Source: Synechococcus sp. KORDI-100 | Lineage (GTDB): Bacteria; Cyanobacteriota; Cyanobacteriia; PCC-6307; Cyanobiaceae | Assembly (NCBI RefSeq): GCF_000737535.1 | Contig: NZ_CP006269.1 | Location: 1,736,001-1,800,000 of the forward strand | Direction of reading: 5' to 3' | DNA length: 64,000 nt | Shown here: piece after piece, positions 27,715-37,073 of the stretch | Numbering within the stretch: position 1 is the first letter of the stretch | Layout: every line of letters begins with the position of its first letter | The notes under the pieces: generated by a model | What the model was told of the DNA's origin: nothing | Seen by the model: only the letters and a program-made list of their open reading frames with translations | The model's database searches: none | Program-made: the position numbers and the translations under genes

Positions 27715-29872
27715 CACTGCTGCTGCCCGTCGATCCGAAGCCAGGGTGCCGCGGCTGGTCATCCACCAGCTGGATCATGACGACCGGTCCTTGTCACTCC
27801 ATGGAGAGGGCTACCGGCTGGGGCGCGATGAGCAGCTTGAGATACCACTGGTGCATCGAGCGATCAGTCGCTTGCACGCCGTCCTGCAGCGGCGCGGCCG
27901 GAGGTGGATGCTGATCGATCAGGGATCGACCAACGGGCTCTGGTGGCGTGGTCGACGGATCCGGGAACTTGAGCTGCAGGACGGTGATCGGATCGCGCTG
28001 GCGCCCGCTTCCGAGCCTGGCGCCCCAACCCTGGAATTCCTTGACCCAAGGCTGCGCCGATCCAGGCGTCTGGCGATCGCTGCGGGCAGCCTGCTGGCGA
28101 CAGCGCTCACCGCAGGCGGAATCCTGCTGGTGCTGGCGAATGTGAGCGTGCCGGTCCGTGGACGTCTGGCCACGGTGCAGGGACCGATTGCCATTTACGA
28201 CAGGAAGAATCAACCGATCAAATCCGTCGACTCCCAACGCCACCGGGAACTGGCGACGCTCAAGGATTTTTCACCGACCCTGATCAACGCCCTGCTGGCC
28301 AGCGAGGACAACCGTTTCTGGTGGCATCCCGGAATCGACGCCATCGGCACCCTGCGTGCCCTGTTCACCAACATCTCCGGTGGAGAGGTTCTGGAAGGAG
28401 GCAGCAGCCTGACCCAGCAGCTGGCCAGAAGCCTGTACCCCGAGCTGGTGGGTCAGGGCGACACGCTCGATCGCAAGTGGCGCGAACTCCTGGTGGCCCT
28501 GCAGCTCGAAAGCCGCTTCAGCAAATCGGAGTTGCTGCTGAGCTACCTCAACCGGGTTTACCTCGGCGTGGGATTCGGGTTTGAGGATGCTGCTCGTTTT
28601 TACTTCAACACCTCGGCCGCCGAGCTGACTGTGGAACAGTCGGCTCTCCTCGTCGGCCTGCTGCCGTCGCCCAACGGCCACGACCCCTGCCGATTCCCGC
28701 AGCGCGCCCTGGAAGCTCGCAATCTTGTGCTCAACAAGATTGCTGATAAAGGACGGCTCAGCCTTGATGAAGCCCGCCAGGCCCGCAGACGTCCGATCCA
28801 GCTCGAAGCCAAGGCCTGCAGCCGGATGAGCCGTGGAAGCGCTCCCTATTACAGCGATCAGGTGAGACGGGATCTCAATGAGCTGGTAGGACCAGAGGTG
28901 GCCAAGGAAGGGAACTTCCTGATTGAGACCTATCTCGATCCAATGCTGCAGGCGATTGTGGAACGCCAGCTCCGGGATCTGATCAAATCAAGTGCAGGCC
29001 TGGGGGTCACCGAAGGCGCCGCTGTGGTGCTCGACAGCCGCAATGGTGGCGTTCTGGCCATCAGCGGTGGACGGGACTACCGCTTCAGTCAATTCAACCG
29101 GGCAACCATGGCCCTGCGCCAACCGGGCAGCACCTTCAAGCTGATGGTTTACCTGGCAGCCCTCGAGCGGGGCATCAGCCCAGCGGCCATGCTGAACTGC
29201 GAACGGCTGGAATGGGGTGGTCAACGCTTTGAGAGCGATTGCCAAGGGCAACTGAGTCTCCTCAGTGCCTTCGCCTTCAGCAACAACACGGCCGCCCTGC
29301 GCCTGGCCCAGCGCGTCGGTTTGGAACAGGTGGTCCGACAGGCCAGAGCCCTGGGCATCACCACGCCACTGGACCCCGTGCCTGGGCTGGCACTCGGCCA
29401 GAGTGAAGTGCGACTGATTGAACTCACCAGCGCCTACGCAGCGGTGGCCAACGACGGGCTCTGGCACCCTCCCACCACGATCCGGCGGCTGGTGGACGCG
29501 GAAACCTGCAACCGGGACCAGGCCAGCAACTGCCGCAGCCTGACGGCGAAAGGGAGCAACAGCTTCAATGCAGCCCGGCGTGCGGTCAAGCCGGAAACCG
29601 CCAAAGCGATGCAGTCGCTGATGCGCACGGTGGTGCGCAGCGGCACGGGACGGGGAGCCTTCCTCGGCGGCCAGGAAGGCGGCAAGACCGGAACCACCAA
29701 CGACGGACGTGACCTGCTGTTCATCGGCTATGAGCCATCCCGTCACTGGGTAATGGGAATCTGGCTCGGCAATGACGACAACAGCGCCACCGCCAGCTCG
29801 AGTGCTTTGGCGGCTGCTCTGTGGGGCGACATCATCCGCGCAGCTGGTCGCGGCAGCGTCGAAGCCTCTTGA
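27707..29872 (+). CDS. FHA-domain / class A penicillin-binding protein fusion (transglycosylase-transpeptidase)
   Basis: A 721-residue bifunctional peptidoglycan synthase. Residues about 20-110 form a cytoplasmic FHA phosphothreonine-binding domain (YRLGRDEQLEIPLVHRAISR, then LHAVLQ and LIDQGSTNGLWWRG). A membrane span covers about 121-145. The GT51 glycosyltransferase domain has ASEDNRFWWHPGIDAIG (catalytic Glu near residue 200) and GGSSLTQQLARSLYP. The transpeptidase has GSTFKL (Ser475), FSNNTA (SxN) and KTGTTN (Lys660). The FHA module suggests control by Ser/Thr phosphorylation of a partner. It starts at GTG 27707 and couples to lspA and to the next gene. Confidence 0.94.
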   Translation: MVDTAAARRSEARVPRLVIHQLDHDDRSLSLHGEGYRLGRDEQLEIPLVHRAISRLHAVLQRRGRRWMLIDQGSTNGLWWRGRRIRELELQDGDRIALAPASEPGAPTLEFLDPRLRRSRRLAIAAGSLLATALTAGGILLVLANVSVPVRGRLATVQGPIAIYDRKNQPIKSVDSQRHRELATLKDFSPTLINALLASEDNRFWWHPGIDAIGTLRALFTNISGGEVLEGGSSLTQQLARSLYPELVGQGDTLDRKWRELLVALQLESRFSKSELLLSYLNRVYLGVGFGFEDAARFYFNTSAAELTVEQSALLVGLLPSPNGHDPCRFPQRALEARNLVLNKIADKGRLSLDEARQARRRPIQLEAKACSRMSRGSAPYYSDQVRRDLNELVGPEVAKEGNFLIETYLDPMLQAIVERQLRDLIKSSAGLGVTEGAAVVLDSRNGGVLAISGGRDYRFSQFNRATMALRQPGSTFKLMVYLAALERGISPAAMLNCERLEWGGQRFESDCQGQLSLLSAFAFSNNTAALRLAQRVGLEQVVRQARALGITTPLDPVPGLALGQSEVRLIELTSAYAAVANDGLWHPPTTIRRLVDAETCNRDQASNCRSLTAKGSNSFNAARRAVKPETAKAMQSLMRTVVRSGTGRGAFLGGQEGGKTGTTNDGRDLLFIGYEPSRHWVMGIWLGNDDNSATASSSALAAALWGDIIRAAGRGSVEAS

Positions 29873-31467
29873 AGCCTCGCACCCGGCTGCTGATCGGCCT
29901 CGCAGGAGCTCTCCTGGCGTTGGTGGTGATCGGCGGTGTGATGCAGGCCATTCGAACCCTGCTCTGGGATCTCAGCTACTTCCTGCCGACCTGGCTGCTG
30001 ACGCCGGTGCTGCTCCTCGGCCTCGCCCTGATTGCAGTCTTCGCGTATCAGGTGGGCTGGCCCTGGTGGCGCGCCTTGAGACGGCAACGCGAGCAGAAAC
30101 GGTTCTCCGTCGGCAATGAGGTGGAGCAACCCAAAGACCGTCGCCAGGCGGCCAGTCGCAGTCTTGAGAACATCGATCAGCTCCTGCAGCGACTCTCCGA
30201 TGAGGTGAGCCGCGAGGGACTCCGCCAGGAGCGGGAAAAAGTCGAGGAGGAACTCAACCGAGGGGACCTGGTGGTGGTGGTCTTCGGCACAGGATCCAGC
30301 GGCAAAACCTCACTCATCCGCGCCCTGCTCAAGGAGATGGTGGGTGAGACGGGGGCTGCCATGGGAACCACCCGGAGCAGTCAGAGCTATCGACTCCGGC
30401 TGCAGGGTCTCAACCGCAGCCTCCAGCTGGTGGACACCCCAGGGATCCTGGAGGCAGGCCGCGAAGGGCTGAGCCGCGAGGAGGCCGCTCGTCGGCGTGC
30501 TATCCGGGCGGATCTGCTGGTGGTGTTGGTGGATGGCGATCTGCGCGCCTCGGAACTCAGCGTGATCCGATCGATCGCCGATCTCGGCAAACGGCTTCTG
30601 CTGGTCCTCAACAAACGCGATCTCCGCGGCGTGGAGGAGGAACGTCGTCTGCTCAAGCTGTTGCGTTCACGGTGTCAGGGACTGATCACAGCGGATGACG
30701 TGGTGGCCTGCAGCGCCGCACCCCAATCGGTCCCAAGACCTGGAATGAAGCCCTTTCAACCGGAACCGGATGTGGGCGATCTGCTGCAGCGGATGGCGAT
30801 CGTTCTGCATTCGGAAGGCGAAGAGCTGATTGCGGACAACATCCTGTTGCAGTGCCGCCATCTCGATGAGCGAGGCAGACAGCTGCTCAATCAGCAACGT
30901 CGCCTCCAGGCTGAGGCCTGCATCGACCGTTATTCCTGGATCGGCGCGGGTGTTGTGGCCGCCAATCCCTTACCGGGTGTCGACCTGCTCGGCACGGCGG
31001 CCGTCAATGCCCAGATGGTGCTGGAGTTGGCCGGTGTCTACAGCATCGAGCTGTCGAAGCAACGGGCACGGGAACTGGCCGTGTCCCTCGGACGGACCCT
31101 GGCGGGCCTGGGACTGCTGAAGGGTGCCATGAGTGTCGTCGGCACAGCCCTCAGCCTCAGTGTTCCGACCCTTCTCGTGGGCCGGGCGATTCAGGCGGTG
31201 ACCGCCGCCTGGCTCACCCGCGTGGCTGGGCGGAGTTTCATCCAGTTTTTCGAGCAGGACCAGGACTGGGGCGATGGCGGCATGCGTGACGTGGTTCAGC
31301 AGCAGTTCGATCTGAACCGCCGGGACGCCTCCCTCAAACGTTTTCTGGAGATGGCGATGCGTCAGGTGGTGGAGCCGCTTCAGCGACCGAAGGAGCGACA
31401 GCTCCCACCTCGGCCAGGGCCTCGGGAGGCGGAGGACGCATGGGGCCGCGAGCATCGAGGATCGTGA
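29869..31467 (+). CDS. Membrane-associated Era-like GTPase with DUF697 domain
   Basis: About 532 residues: two N-terminal membrane spans (LLIGLAGALLALVVIGGVMQ; LLTPVLLLGLALIAVFAYQV), a charged linker and a GTPase domain. The GTPase domain has G1 GTGSSGKTSLIRALL, G2-like TTRSSQSY, G3 VDTPGILEAGREG and G4 NKRD. It ends in a DUF697 module with hydrophobic helices (GAGVVAANPLPGVDLLGTAA). I start it at the TTG 29869 overlapping the PBP stop (TTGA). A GTG at 29821 would overlap the PBP by 52 bases. Family members are linked to membrane or envelope homeostasis, and its placement after a PBP fits that, but the exact role is unknown. Confidence 0.85.
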   Translation: MKPRTRLLIGLAGALLALVVIGGVMQAIRTLLWDLSYFLPTWLLTPVLLLGLALIAVFAYQVGWPWWRALRRQREQKRFSVGNEVEQPKDRRQAASRSLENIDQLLQRLSDEVSREGLRQEREKVEEELNRGDLVVVVFGTGSSGKTSLIRALLKEMVGETGAAMGTTRSSQSYRLRLQGLNRSLQLVDTPGILEAGREGLSREEAARRRAIRADLLVVLVDGDLRASELSVIRSIADLGKRLLLVLNKRDLRGVEEERRLLKLLRSRCQGLITADDVVACSAAPQSVPRPGMKPFQPEPDVGDLLQRMAIVLHSEGEELIADNILLQCRHLDERGRQLLNQQRRLQAEACIDRYSWIGAGVVAANPLPGVDLLGTAAVNAQMVLELAGVYSIELSKQRARELAVSLGRTLAGLGLLKGAMSVVGTALSLSVPTLLVGRAIQAVTAAWLTRVAGRSFIQFFEQDQDWGDGGMRDVVQQQFDLNRRDASLKRFLEMAMRQVVEPLQRPKERQLPPRPGPREAEDAWGREHRGS

Positions 31468-31552
31468 TCAGCAGGAGGTAGACCACACCGATCAGGATCG
31501 AAATCACCCCTGTGACGATGGCGATCAATCTGGGGCGCTGCGACTCGCTCAT
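31334..31552 (-). CDS. Small single-span membrane protein (72 aa), unknown function
   Basis: The protein starts MSESQRPRLIAIVTGVISIL with one transmembrane helix (about residues 8-30) followed by a Pro/Ala-rich acidic tail. The last 134 bases overlap the 3' end of the GTPase gene on the opposite strand. The start ATG overlaps the stop of the upstream decarboxylase gene by four bases (ATGA). That coupling and the clean membrane helix argue for a real gene. No function can be inferred. Confidence 0.65.
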   Translation of the reverse strand: MSESQRPRLIAIVTGVISILIGVVYLLLITILDARGPMRPPPPEALAEVGAVAPSVAEAAPPPDASPSPENV

Positions 31553-33045
31553 CGATCCACCAAGGCGTTGATCAGGGTGGAGAGCCTGGCGAGATGCTCC
31601 TCACTGGTATGGGGGTTGCCGAACACCGCCTTGAGACAGCGGCCCTGGCCGTGATGCGGTCGCGAGAGCATGAAGCCTTGCTGCAACAAGGCTCGGCGCG
31701 TTGTCTCGCACCAGAGATCAGCCTCCGATCCGTGGATCCCGCGGGGACGGAAGGCCAGGAGATGCAGGGTCCCGCTCAGCACATCCAACCTCTCGGCATC
31801 AAGACGCCGGCAGACGCTGTTGCGACGATCGAGGGCAGCCTGCAGCAGCTGCTCAATCCCTGCCTCACCAAGCTGACGCAGGCCAAGCCAGAGCTTGAGA
31901 ATTTCAGCCGGCCGAGTGCCCTGAAGACCCGCCTCGCCGCCGTGGTGATCGCCAACGGCCGTGTCCATGTAGGGCAGTCCCGTGGAGAAGGTGGCTCGCA
32001 GCAGGGACGGATCACGCAGCAGCAACAGGGACGATGCCTTGGTGATGCCAAGCAACTTCTGAGGATTCAGCGTGATGGAGTCGGCCAGGGCGATTCCATC
32101 CATCAGGGCGGTTGTGGTCCCTGCAAGGGCAAAGACGCCACCGATGGCGGCATCGACATGCAACCAGACGTTGTGACCCCTGCAGATCGCCGCCATGGCA
32201 GTGAGCGGATCCACAGCCCCACGCACCGTGGTTCCTGCCGTGGCCACAACAGCGATGCAGGATCGGCCCTGCTCCTGCAGATCCCGCAGGGCCTGCTCCA
32301 GCGCCTCGGGCGCCATGCAACCGTCGTCGTCAACGGGCAGTCGCTGCAGTCCATCGCCGCGAAGCCCCATCACCCGCGTGGCTTTCAGCAGGGACACGTG
32401 GGCATCAGCGCTGCAGATCACCACACCCTCCTGACGCTGCTGCTCAGGCAAGCGATCACGGGCCACCAACAGGCCCATCAGGTTGCTGAGAGTGCCTCCG
32501 GACGCCAGGACACCGCCGCCTGAATCAGGAAGTCCAAGCCGCAGCGCGAACCAGCGGCACAGCTGCCGCTCGAGATCACTGAGGCCCGGCGACAGTTCCT
32601 CGGCCAGCAGATTGTTGTTCATGCCGGCACAGATCAGCTCCGCTGCAATCGATGCGGTGAGCGGCGGTGGATCGAGATGGGCCAGGGCACCTGGGTGCGA
32701 CGGCTGAAAGGCCCCCTCCATCACCTGTTGCAGATCGGTCAGCAGCTGACGACTGTCGGCACCGATCGGACCAGGCGCAATGTCGGGCTGTCGGCGCACC
32801 GATGGCAGAGGCGGGCGCCCGGACGCACCTGCGAGCCAGTGACAAAGCAGGTCACTGGCCTGATGCAGAAAATCCTGGAGCCCAGGATCGAACGCCTCCG
32901 GGGAGGCAAACGAATCCAGCTCGTGAGACAAGGGCAGCAGCGGCGAACCGGTGTGCAACAACCTGGGCCGGACTGAACCAATCCTTGCGTCCCGTGGGAC
33001 CGAACGGTTGAAAGGGGTCGTGCCGCTGTCTGGAACCGTGCTCAC
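31549..33045 (-). CDS. PLP-dependent group II decarboxylase
   Basis: About 498 residues of an aspartate-aminotransferase-fold decarboxylase related to glutamate, aromatic and diaminobutyrate decarboxylases. Landmarks are HPGALAHLDPPPLTASIAAE, SGGTLSNLMGLLVARDR, WLHVDAAIGGVFALAG (PLP-contact Asp) and the Schiff-base lysine in LNPQKLLGITKASS. The canonical family sequence there is usually NPHK, so the Gln is a variation worth noting. The substrate cannot be decided (aspartate, glutamate or diaminobutyrate). The start is uncertain: GTG at 33045 is used, but TTG at 33081 is also open. It is divergent from tadA. Confidence 0.85.
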   Translation of the reverse strand: MSTVPDSGTTPFNRSVPRDARIGSVRPRLLHTGSPLLPLSHELDSFASPEAFDPGLQDFLHQASDLLCHWLAGASGRPPLPSVRRQPDIAPGPIGADSRQLLTDLQQVMEGAFQPSHPGALAHLDPPPLTASIAAELICAGMNNNLLAEELSPGLSDLERQLCRWFALRLGLPDSGGGVLASGGTLSNLMGLLVARDRLPEQQRQEGVVICSADAHVSLLKATRVMGLRGDGLQRLPVDDDGCMAPEALEQALRDLQEQGRSCIAVVATAGTTVRGAVDPLTAMAAICRGHNVWLHVDAAIGGVFALAGTTTALMDGIALADSITLNPQKLLGITKASSLLLLRDPSLLRATFSTGLPYMDTAVGDHHGGEAGLQGTRPAEILKLWLGLRQLGEAGIEQLLQAALDRRNSVCRRLDAERLDVLSGTLHLLAFRPRGIHGSEADLWCETTRRALLQQGFMLSRPHHGQGRCLKAVFGNPHTSEEHLARLSTLINALVDR

Positions 33046-33080
33046 GTGTGAAATGGAACGGGAGGTGAAGCCATCTGGCA

Positions 33081-33551
33081 ATGAACGGTTCTGAGCGACA
33101 ACGCTGGATGCAGATCCTGCTGGAGAGGGCCAGGGAGGTCGGTCAGTCCGGTGAAATCCCGATCAGCGCCGTGATCCTCGATGCTGATGGGCGATGCATC
33201 GGCCATGGTCGCAATCGCCGCGAACACCACAACGACCCTCTGGGACATGCCGAACTGGTCGCCCTGCGTCAGGCATCTGTGCTGCAGGGGGACTGGCGGT
33301 TCAACAGCTGCACCTTGCTGGTCACGCTGGAACCTTGTCCGATGTGCGCCGGCGCCCTGATCCAGGCCCGCATGGGCACAGTGATTTTCGCTGCCCATGA
33401 CCCCAAGAGAGGAGCCCTGGGCGGAACAATCAACCTGGCGGCGCATCAAAGTGCTCACCATCGGATGACGGTGATCGGGGGCGTCCTGGAACGAGAGGCC
33501 CGGCTGCTCCTTGAGGATTGGTTCAGGCGGCGGCGGCGAGGGAGCCGCTGA
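33081..33551 (+). CDS. tadA: tRNA-specific adenosine deaminase
   Basis: TadA converts A34 to inosine in tRNA-Arg(ACG). The 156-residue protein has the cytidine-deaminase-fold zinc motifs HAE (residues 56-58, in GHAELVALRQ) and PCPMCAGAL with Cys86 and Cys89. GNRREHHNDPLGHAE-type spacing is normal (here HGRNRREHHNDPLGHAE). The C-terminal about ten codons overlap the convergent aminotransferase gene by 29 bases. Confidence 0.95.
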   Translation: MNGSERQRWMQILLERAREVGQSGEIPISAVILDADGRCIGHGRNRREHHNDPLGHAELVALRQASVLQGDWRFNSCTLLVTLEPCPMCAGALIQARMGTVIFAAHDPKRGALGGTINLAAHQSAHHRMTVIGGVLEREARLLLEDWFRRRRRGSR

Positions 33552-34701
33552 AGCGCGGCAGTTCCGTTTCGAACAGGTTCAGAAGGCGATCAACATTCTC
33601 CGGGGTTGAGTTGTATCCCATCAGACCAATCCTCCAGATCTTGCCGGCCAGCACACCGAGTCCACCGCCAACTTCTATGCCGTGCTGATTCAGCAGATGC
33701 AGGCTGAAGGCCTTGCCATCCACTCCGTCTGGGATCCGCACCGTCGTGAGCGTGGGAAGACGGCGGTCTGTCGGAACAAGCATCGATAAGCCAAGCTCCT
33801 CCAGTCCAGACCAGAGTCTCTCGGCATTGCGCCGATGCCTCGCCCAGGAATTGTCCAGACCTTCTTCCGCCAGGAGACGCAGTGCCTCGCGCATGCCGAA
33901 GTTCATGTTCACCGGGGCCGTGTGGTGATAGACGCGGTCACTTCCCCAGTACTTGTTGAGCAGCGAGACGTCCAGATACCAGTTTGGAACCTTGTCCTTG
34001 CGGGCACTCATCTTCTCCTCGGCCCGAGGTCCCATGGTGAAGGGCCCAAGTCCTGGTGGGCAGCTGAGGCCCTTCTGACTGCAGCTGTAGGCCAGATCCA
34101 CCTTCCACTCATCGATGTAGAGGGGAACGCCGCCCAGTGACGTGACCGTGTCGAGCAGAAGCAGGCAGCCGTGTTGACGACAGAGATCCCCGACTCCCTC
34201 CATCGGCTGGCAGACACCCGTTGATGTTTCGGCATGCACCATCGCCAGGATGGTTGGCCGGTGCTCAATCAGGGCCGCCTCCAGATCCTCGAGAGTGAAC
34301 CATTCGCCCCATGGCTTCTCGATGGTTCTGACATCGGCGCGATAGCGACCGGCCATGTCAGCGAGGCGCAGGCCGAAGTATCCCTTGATCGCCACCAGAA
34401 CCGTGTCGCCCGGTTCGACGGTGTTGGCGATCGTGGCTTCCATCGCAGCACTGCCGGTGCCGCTCATGGGAAGCGTGAGGCGGTGATCGGTCTGCCAGGC
34501 GTAGCGCAGGAGCTCCTGCACCTCACTCATCAGCTCGACGTAAAGGGGATCCAGGTGGCCGATCGGCGTGCGGGCCAGGGCATCCAGCACCGTGGGGTGG
34601 GCATTGGACGGGCCGGGACCCAGGAGCAGCCGGTCGGGCGTGGCGATCGGCGCAAGGGCCTCCCGGTGACGGTTGTCGACAGAGAAGGAAGCGTTCGTCA
34701 C
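33523..34701 (-). CDS. Class V aminotransferase, alanine-glyoxylate / serine-glyoxylate type
   Basis: A 392-residue PLP enzyme of the photorespiratory type. Motifs include LLLGPGPSNAHPTVLDAL, LPMSGTGSAAMEATIAN, MVHAETSTGVCQPMEG, LLDTVTSLGGVPLYIDEW (PLP Asp) and the Schiff-base lysine in CSQKGLSCPPGLGP at about residue 210. The family transfers amino groups from alanine or serine to glyoxylate, consistent with glycolate recycling in an oxygenic phototroph. The start may be GTG at 34701 or TTG at 34704. The 3' end overlaps tadA on the other strand. Confidence 0.92.
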   Translation of the reverse strand: MTNASFSVDNRHREALAPIATPDRLLLGPGPSNAHPTVLDALARTPIGHLDPLYVELMSEVQELLRYAWQTDHRLTLPMSGTGSAAMEATIANTVEPGDTVLVAIKGYFGLRLADMAGRYRADVRTIEKPWGEWFTLEDLEAALIEHRPTILAMVHAETSTGVCQPMEGVGDLCRQHGCLLLLDTVTSLGGVPLYIDEWKVDLAYSCSQKGLSCPPGLGPFTMGPRAEEKMSARKDKVPNWYLDVSLLNKYWGSDRVYHHTAPVNMNFGMREALRLLAEEGLDNSWARHRRNAERLWSGLEELGLSMLVPTDRRLPTLTTVRIPDGVDGKAFSLHLLNQHGIEVGGGLGVLAGKIWRIGLMGYNSTPENVDRLLNLFETELPRFSGSLAAAA

Positions 34702-34804
34702 CAAGACCAGGAACGAGACATCTGGGCGATGAGCCTACGCAGTCGCATCGCCGTTGGGAGGAGATCAAGGCGCCTTTGAAACGCTCCGATCCAGCGAATC
34801 TGCA

Positions 34805-35329
34805 TCAACGCTTCCGCACGTTGGTCTCAGCCAGACCACGAACCATGTGATCAAACGGCTGACGAACGGCACCAAGACGATCGGAGCTGATGCCACCGGA
34901 CAGCAGGCGCTCGATCAGCACTTCACCCAGGAGCGCGATGCTGCGAACGGTCGGACCAGTCGGGACACCGAGACTCTTGTAGGTGTCATCGAGACCGTTC
35001 AGAACGCGCTCATTGAGGATCGTGCTGTCCCCCGCAATCAGGGCATAGCTCGCGTAGCGCAGGAAGTAGTCCATATCCCGCAGACAGGCCGCCAGTCGTC
35101 GGGTTGTGTAGGCATTGCCGCCAGGCAGCAGGAGCTCTGGTTCGTCCTGAAAAAGACGTTGACTGGCCTCTCGCACGATCTCCGCAGCCTCGCGGTTGAT
35201 CAGCTCGACCGCAGCGATGCGAACGGTGGACTCATCGAGATAGGTCTCGATGCTGTCGAGCGCCTGCCGGTCGAGATAGCGACCGAGCTGGTCATAACGA
35301 CCGATCAGCCCGGTGATGGCATCACGCAT
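34805..35329 (-). CDS. apcF: Allophycocyanin beta-18 subunit
   Basis: A 174-residue phycobiliprotein that replaces one beta subunit in the terminal-emitter trimers of the phycobilisome core. It reads MRDAITGLIGRYDQLGRYLD, then GGNAYTTRRLAACLRDMDYF with the chromophore-binding Cys82, and RVLNGLDDTYKSLGVPTGPT. Sequence pattern favours ApcF over ApcB. I use the ATG at 35329, because residues encoded upstream are not phycobiliprotein-like. Its presence shows that the organism has phycobilisomes. It is divergent from glnA with about 230 bases between the two starts. Confidence 0.93.
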   Translation of the reverse strand: MRDAITGLIGRYDQLGRYLDRQALDSIETYLDESTVRIAAVELINREAAEIVREASQRLFQDEPELLLPGGNAYTTRRLAACLRDMDYFLRYASYALIAGDSTILNERVLNGLDDTYKSLGVPTGPTVRSIALLGEVLIERLLSGGISSDRLGAVRQPFDHMVRGLAETNVRKR

Positions 35330-35556
35330 TCGCTGGGGTCTCCAGACACTCCCTCCGCGGAAGGTAACACCGCAGAACCAGCGAAAAGCCACAGTGCGGC
35401 TGAGATTCAGCGAATTTGACAGAAACGGTTACGGATGAAACGGGAACGAATCAAACCAGGTGAGTGACGGACTGGAAGGGTGCCTAGTGATACAAAATGG
35501 GGGCATTGGGATCTTTACCGTCCCGATAAACACGCCCCCTCGGCGCAAGCTTCTCC

Positions 35557-36978
35557 ATGTCAAAAACACCTCAGGACGTCCTTCGTCAGATCAAGGACGA
35601 TGGCATCGAGTTCGTTGATCTGAAATTCGCCGACCTGCACGGCAAATGGCAACACCTGACCGTGTGCACGGACATGATCGAGGAGGAGTCCTTCACCGAG
35701 GGACTGGCTTTTGACGGATCCTCGATCCGGGGCTGGAAGGCCATCAACGCCTCAGACATGGCGATGATCCCCGATCCGGATTCGGCCTGGGTTGATCCCT
35801 TCTATCGCCACAAGACCCTGAGCATGATCTGCTCAATCGGGGAACCCCGAAGCGGCGAGCCCTACGACCGCTGCCCCCGCTCCCTGGCACAGCGCGCCCT
35901 CGACTATCTGAACGCAACCGGCCTGGCGGACTCCGCCTTCTTCGGACCAGAGCCTGAGTTCTTTCTGTTTGATGACGTCCGTTATAACTCCAGCGAGGGC
36001 GGTGCTTTTTACAGCGTCGACACGATCGAAGCCTCCTGGAACACCGGCCGCATCGAAGAAGGCGGCAACCTCGCTTACAAAATCCAGCTGAAAGAGGGCT
36101 ATTTCCCCGTTGCCCCGAACGACACCGCCCAGGACATCCGCTCGGAAATGCTGAGCACCATGGGCGCCCTTGGGGTTCCCATCGAGAAGCACCACCACGA
36201 GGTGGCCGGCGCCGGACAGCACGAACTCGGCATGAAGTTCGCTCAGCTGATCCAGGCCGCCGACAACGTCATGACTTACAAATACGTCGTGCGCAACGTC
36301 GCCAAGAAGTACGGCAAGACGGCAACCTTCATGCCGAAGCCTGTCTTCAACGACAACGGCACCGGCATGCACGTCCACCAGTCCCTCTGGAAGGGTGGTC
36401 AACCGCTGTTCTTCGGGGAAGGCACCTACGCCAATCTTTCGCAGACCGCTCGCTGGTACATCGGCGGCATCCTGCGCCACGCCCCTGCCTTCCTTGCCTT
36501 CACCAATCCGACCACCAACAGCTACAAGCGTCTGGTGCCTGGATTCGAAGCACCTGTGAACCTGGTGTATTCCGAGGGCAACCGCTCAGCCGCAGTGCGG
36601 ATTCCACTGACAGGCCCCAGTCCGAAAGCCAAGCGTCTCGAGTTCCGCTCCGGCGATGCCCTCGCCAACCCATACCTGGCCTTCAGCGCGATGATGATGG
36701 CCGGCATCGACGGCATCAAGAACCAGATCGACCCCGGCGACGGATTTGACAAGGACCTGTTCGAACTGCCGGCGGAAGAGCTGAAATCCATCGCCACCGT
36801 GCCTCCATCCCTCAACGGAGCCCTGGAAGCCCTCGATCAGGACCGTCAGTTCCTCACCGAAGGCGGTGTGTTCAGCGATGACTTCATCGACAACTGGATC
36901 GATCTCAAATACGAAGAGGTTCAGCAGCTGCGTCAGCGTCCCCACCCCCACGAATTCACGATGTATTACGACGCCTGA
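35557..36978 (+). CDS. glnA: Glutamine synthetase, type I
   Basis: GlnA makes glutamine from glutamate and ammonium, the main nitrogen entry point. The 473-residue protein has [33 protein letters not shown], the Mg-site region [31 protein letters not shown], the ATP-site [20 protein letters not shown] and the glutamate-site [20 protein letters not shown]. Length is normal. In cyanobacteria the gene is usually NtcA-activated, but I could not point to a convincing GTA-N8-TAC site in the 35330-35556 gap. A strong terminator follows. Confidence 0.98.
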   Translation: MSKTPQDVLRQIKDDGIEFVDLKFADLHGKWQHLTVCTDMIEEESFTEGLAFDGSSIRGWKAINASDMAMIPDPDSAWVDPFYRHKTLSMICSIGEPRSGEPYDRCPRSLAQRALDYLNATGLADSAFFGPEPEFFLFDDVRYNSSEGGAFYSVDTIEASWNTGRIEEGGNLAYKIQLKEGYFPVAPNDTAQDIRSEMLSTMGALGVPIEKHHHEVAGAGQHELGMKFAQLIQAADNVMTYKYVVRNVAKKYGKTATFMPKPVFNDNGTGMHVHQSLWKGGQPLFFGEGTYANLSQTARWYIGGILRHAPAFLAFTNPTTNSYKRLVPGFEAPVNLVYSEGNRSAAVRIPLTGPSPKAKRLEFRSGDALANPYLAFSAMMMAGIDGIKNQIDPGDGFDKDLFELPAEELKSIATVPPSLNGALEALDQDRQFLTEGGVFSDDFIDNWIDLKYEEVQQLRQRPHPHEFTMYYDA

Positions 36979-37012
36979 TCGCGTCGAAATCGAACCGTTT
37001 ATGATTGAACCG

Positions 37013-37044
37013 GCCCGCTTTCCCTCCGGAGAGCGGGCTTTTTT
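37013..37044 (+). terminator. Rho-independent terminator of glnA
   Basis: Seven-base stem GCCCGCT (37013-37019) and AGCGGGC (37032-37038) followed directly by six T (37039-37044), 35 bases after the glnA stop. A classical intrinsic terminator. Confidence 0.9.
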
Positions 37045-37073
37045 GATGAAATAGACCTTGGTTTTTCTCGGCC

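Noticed and set aside
31594..32523. Plus-strand frame of 309 codons
   Set aside because: Antisense of the PLP decarboxylase with its intact cofactor motifs.
35401..35556. NtcA-binding site before glnA
   Set aside because: Expected from cyanobacterial biology, but no GTA-N8-TAC match at a sensible distance could be found by eye.
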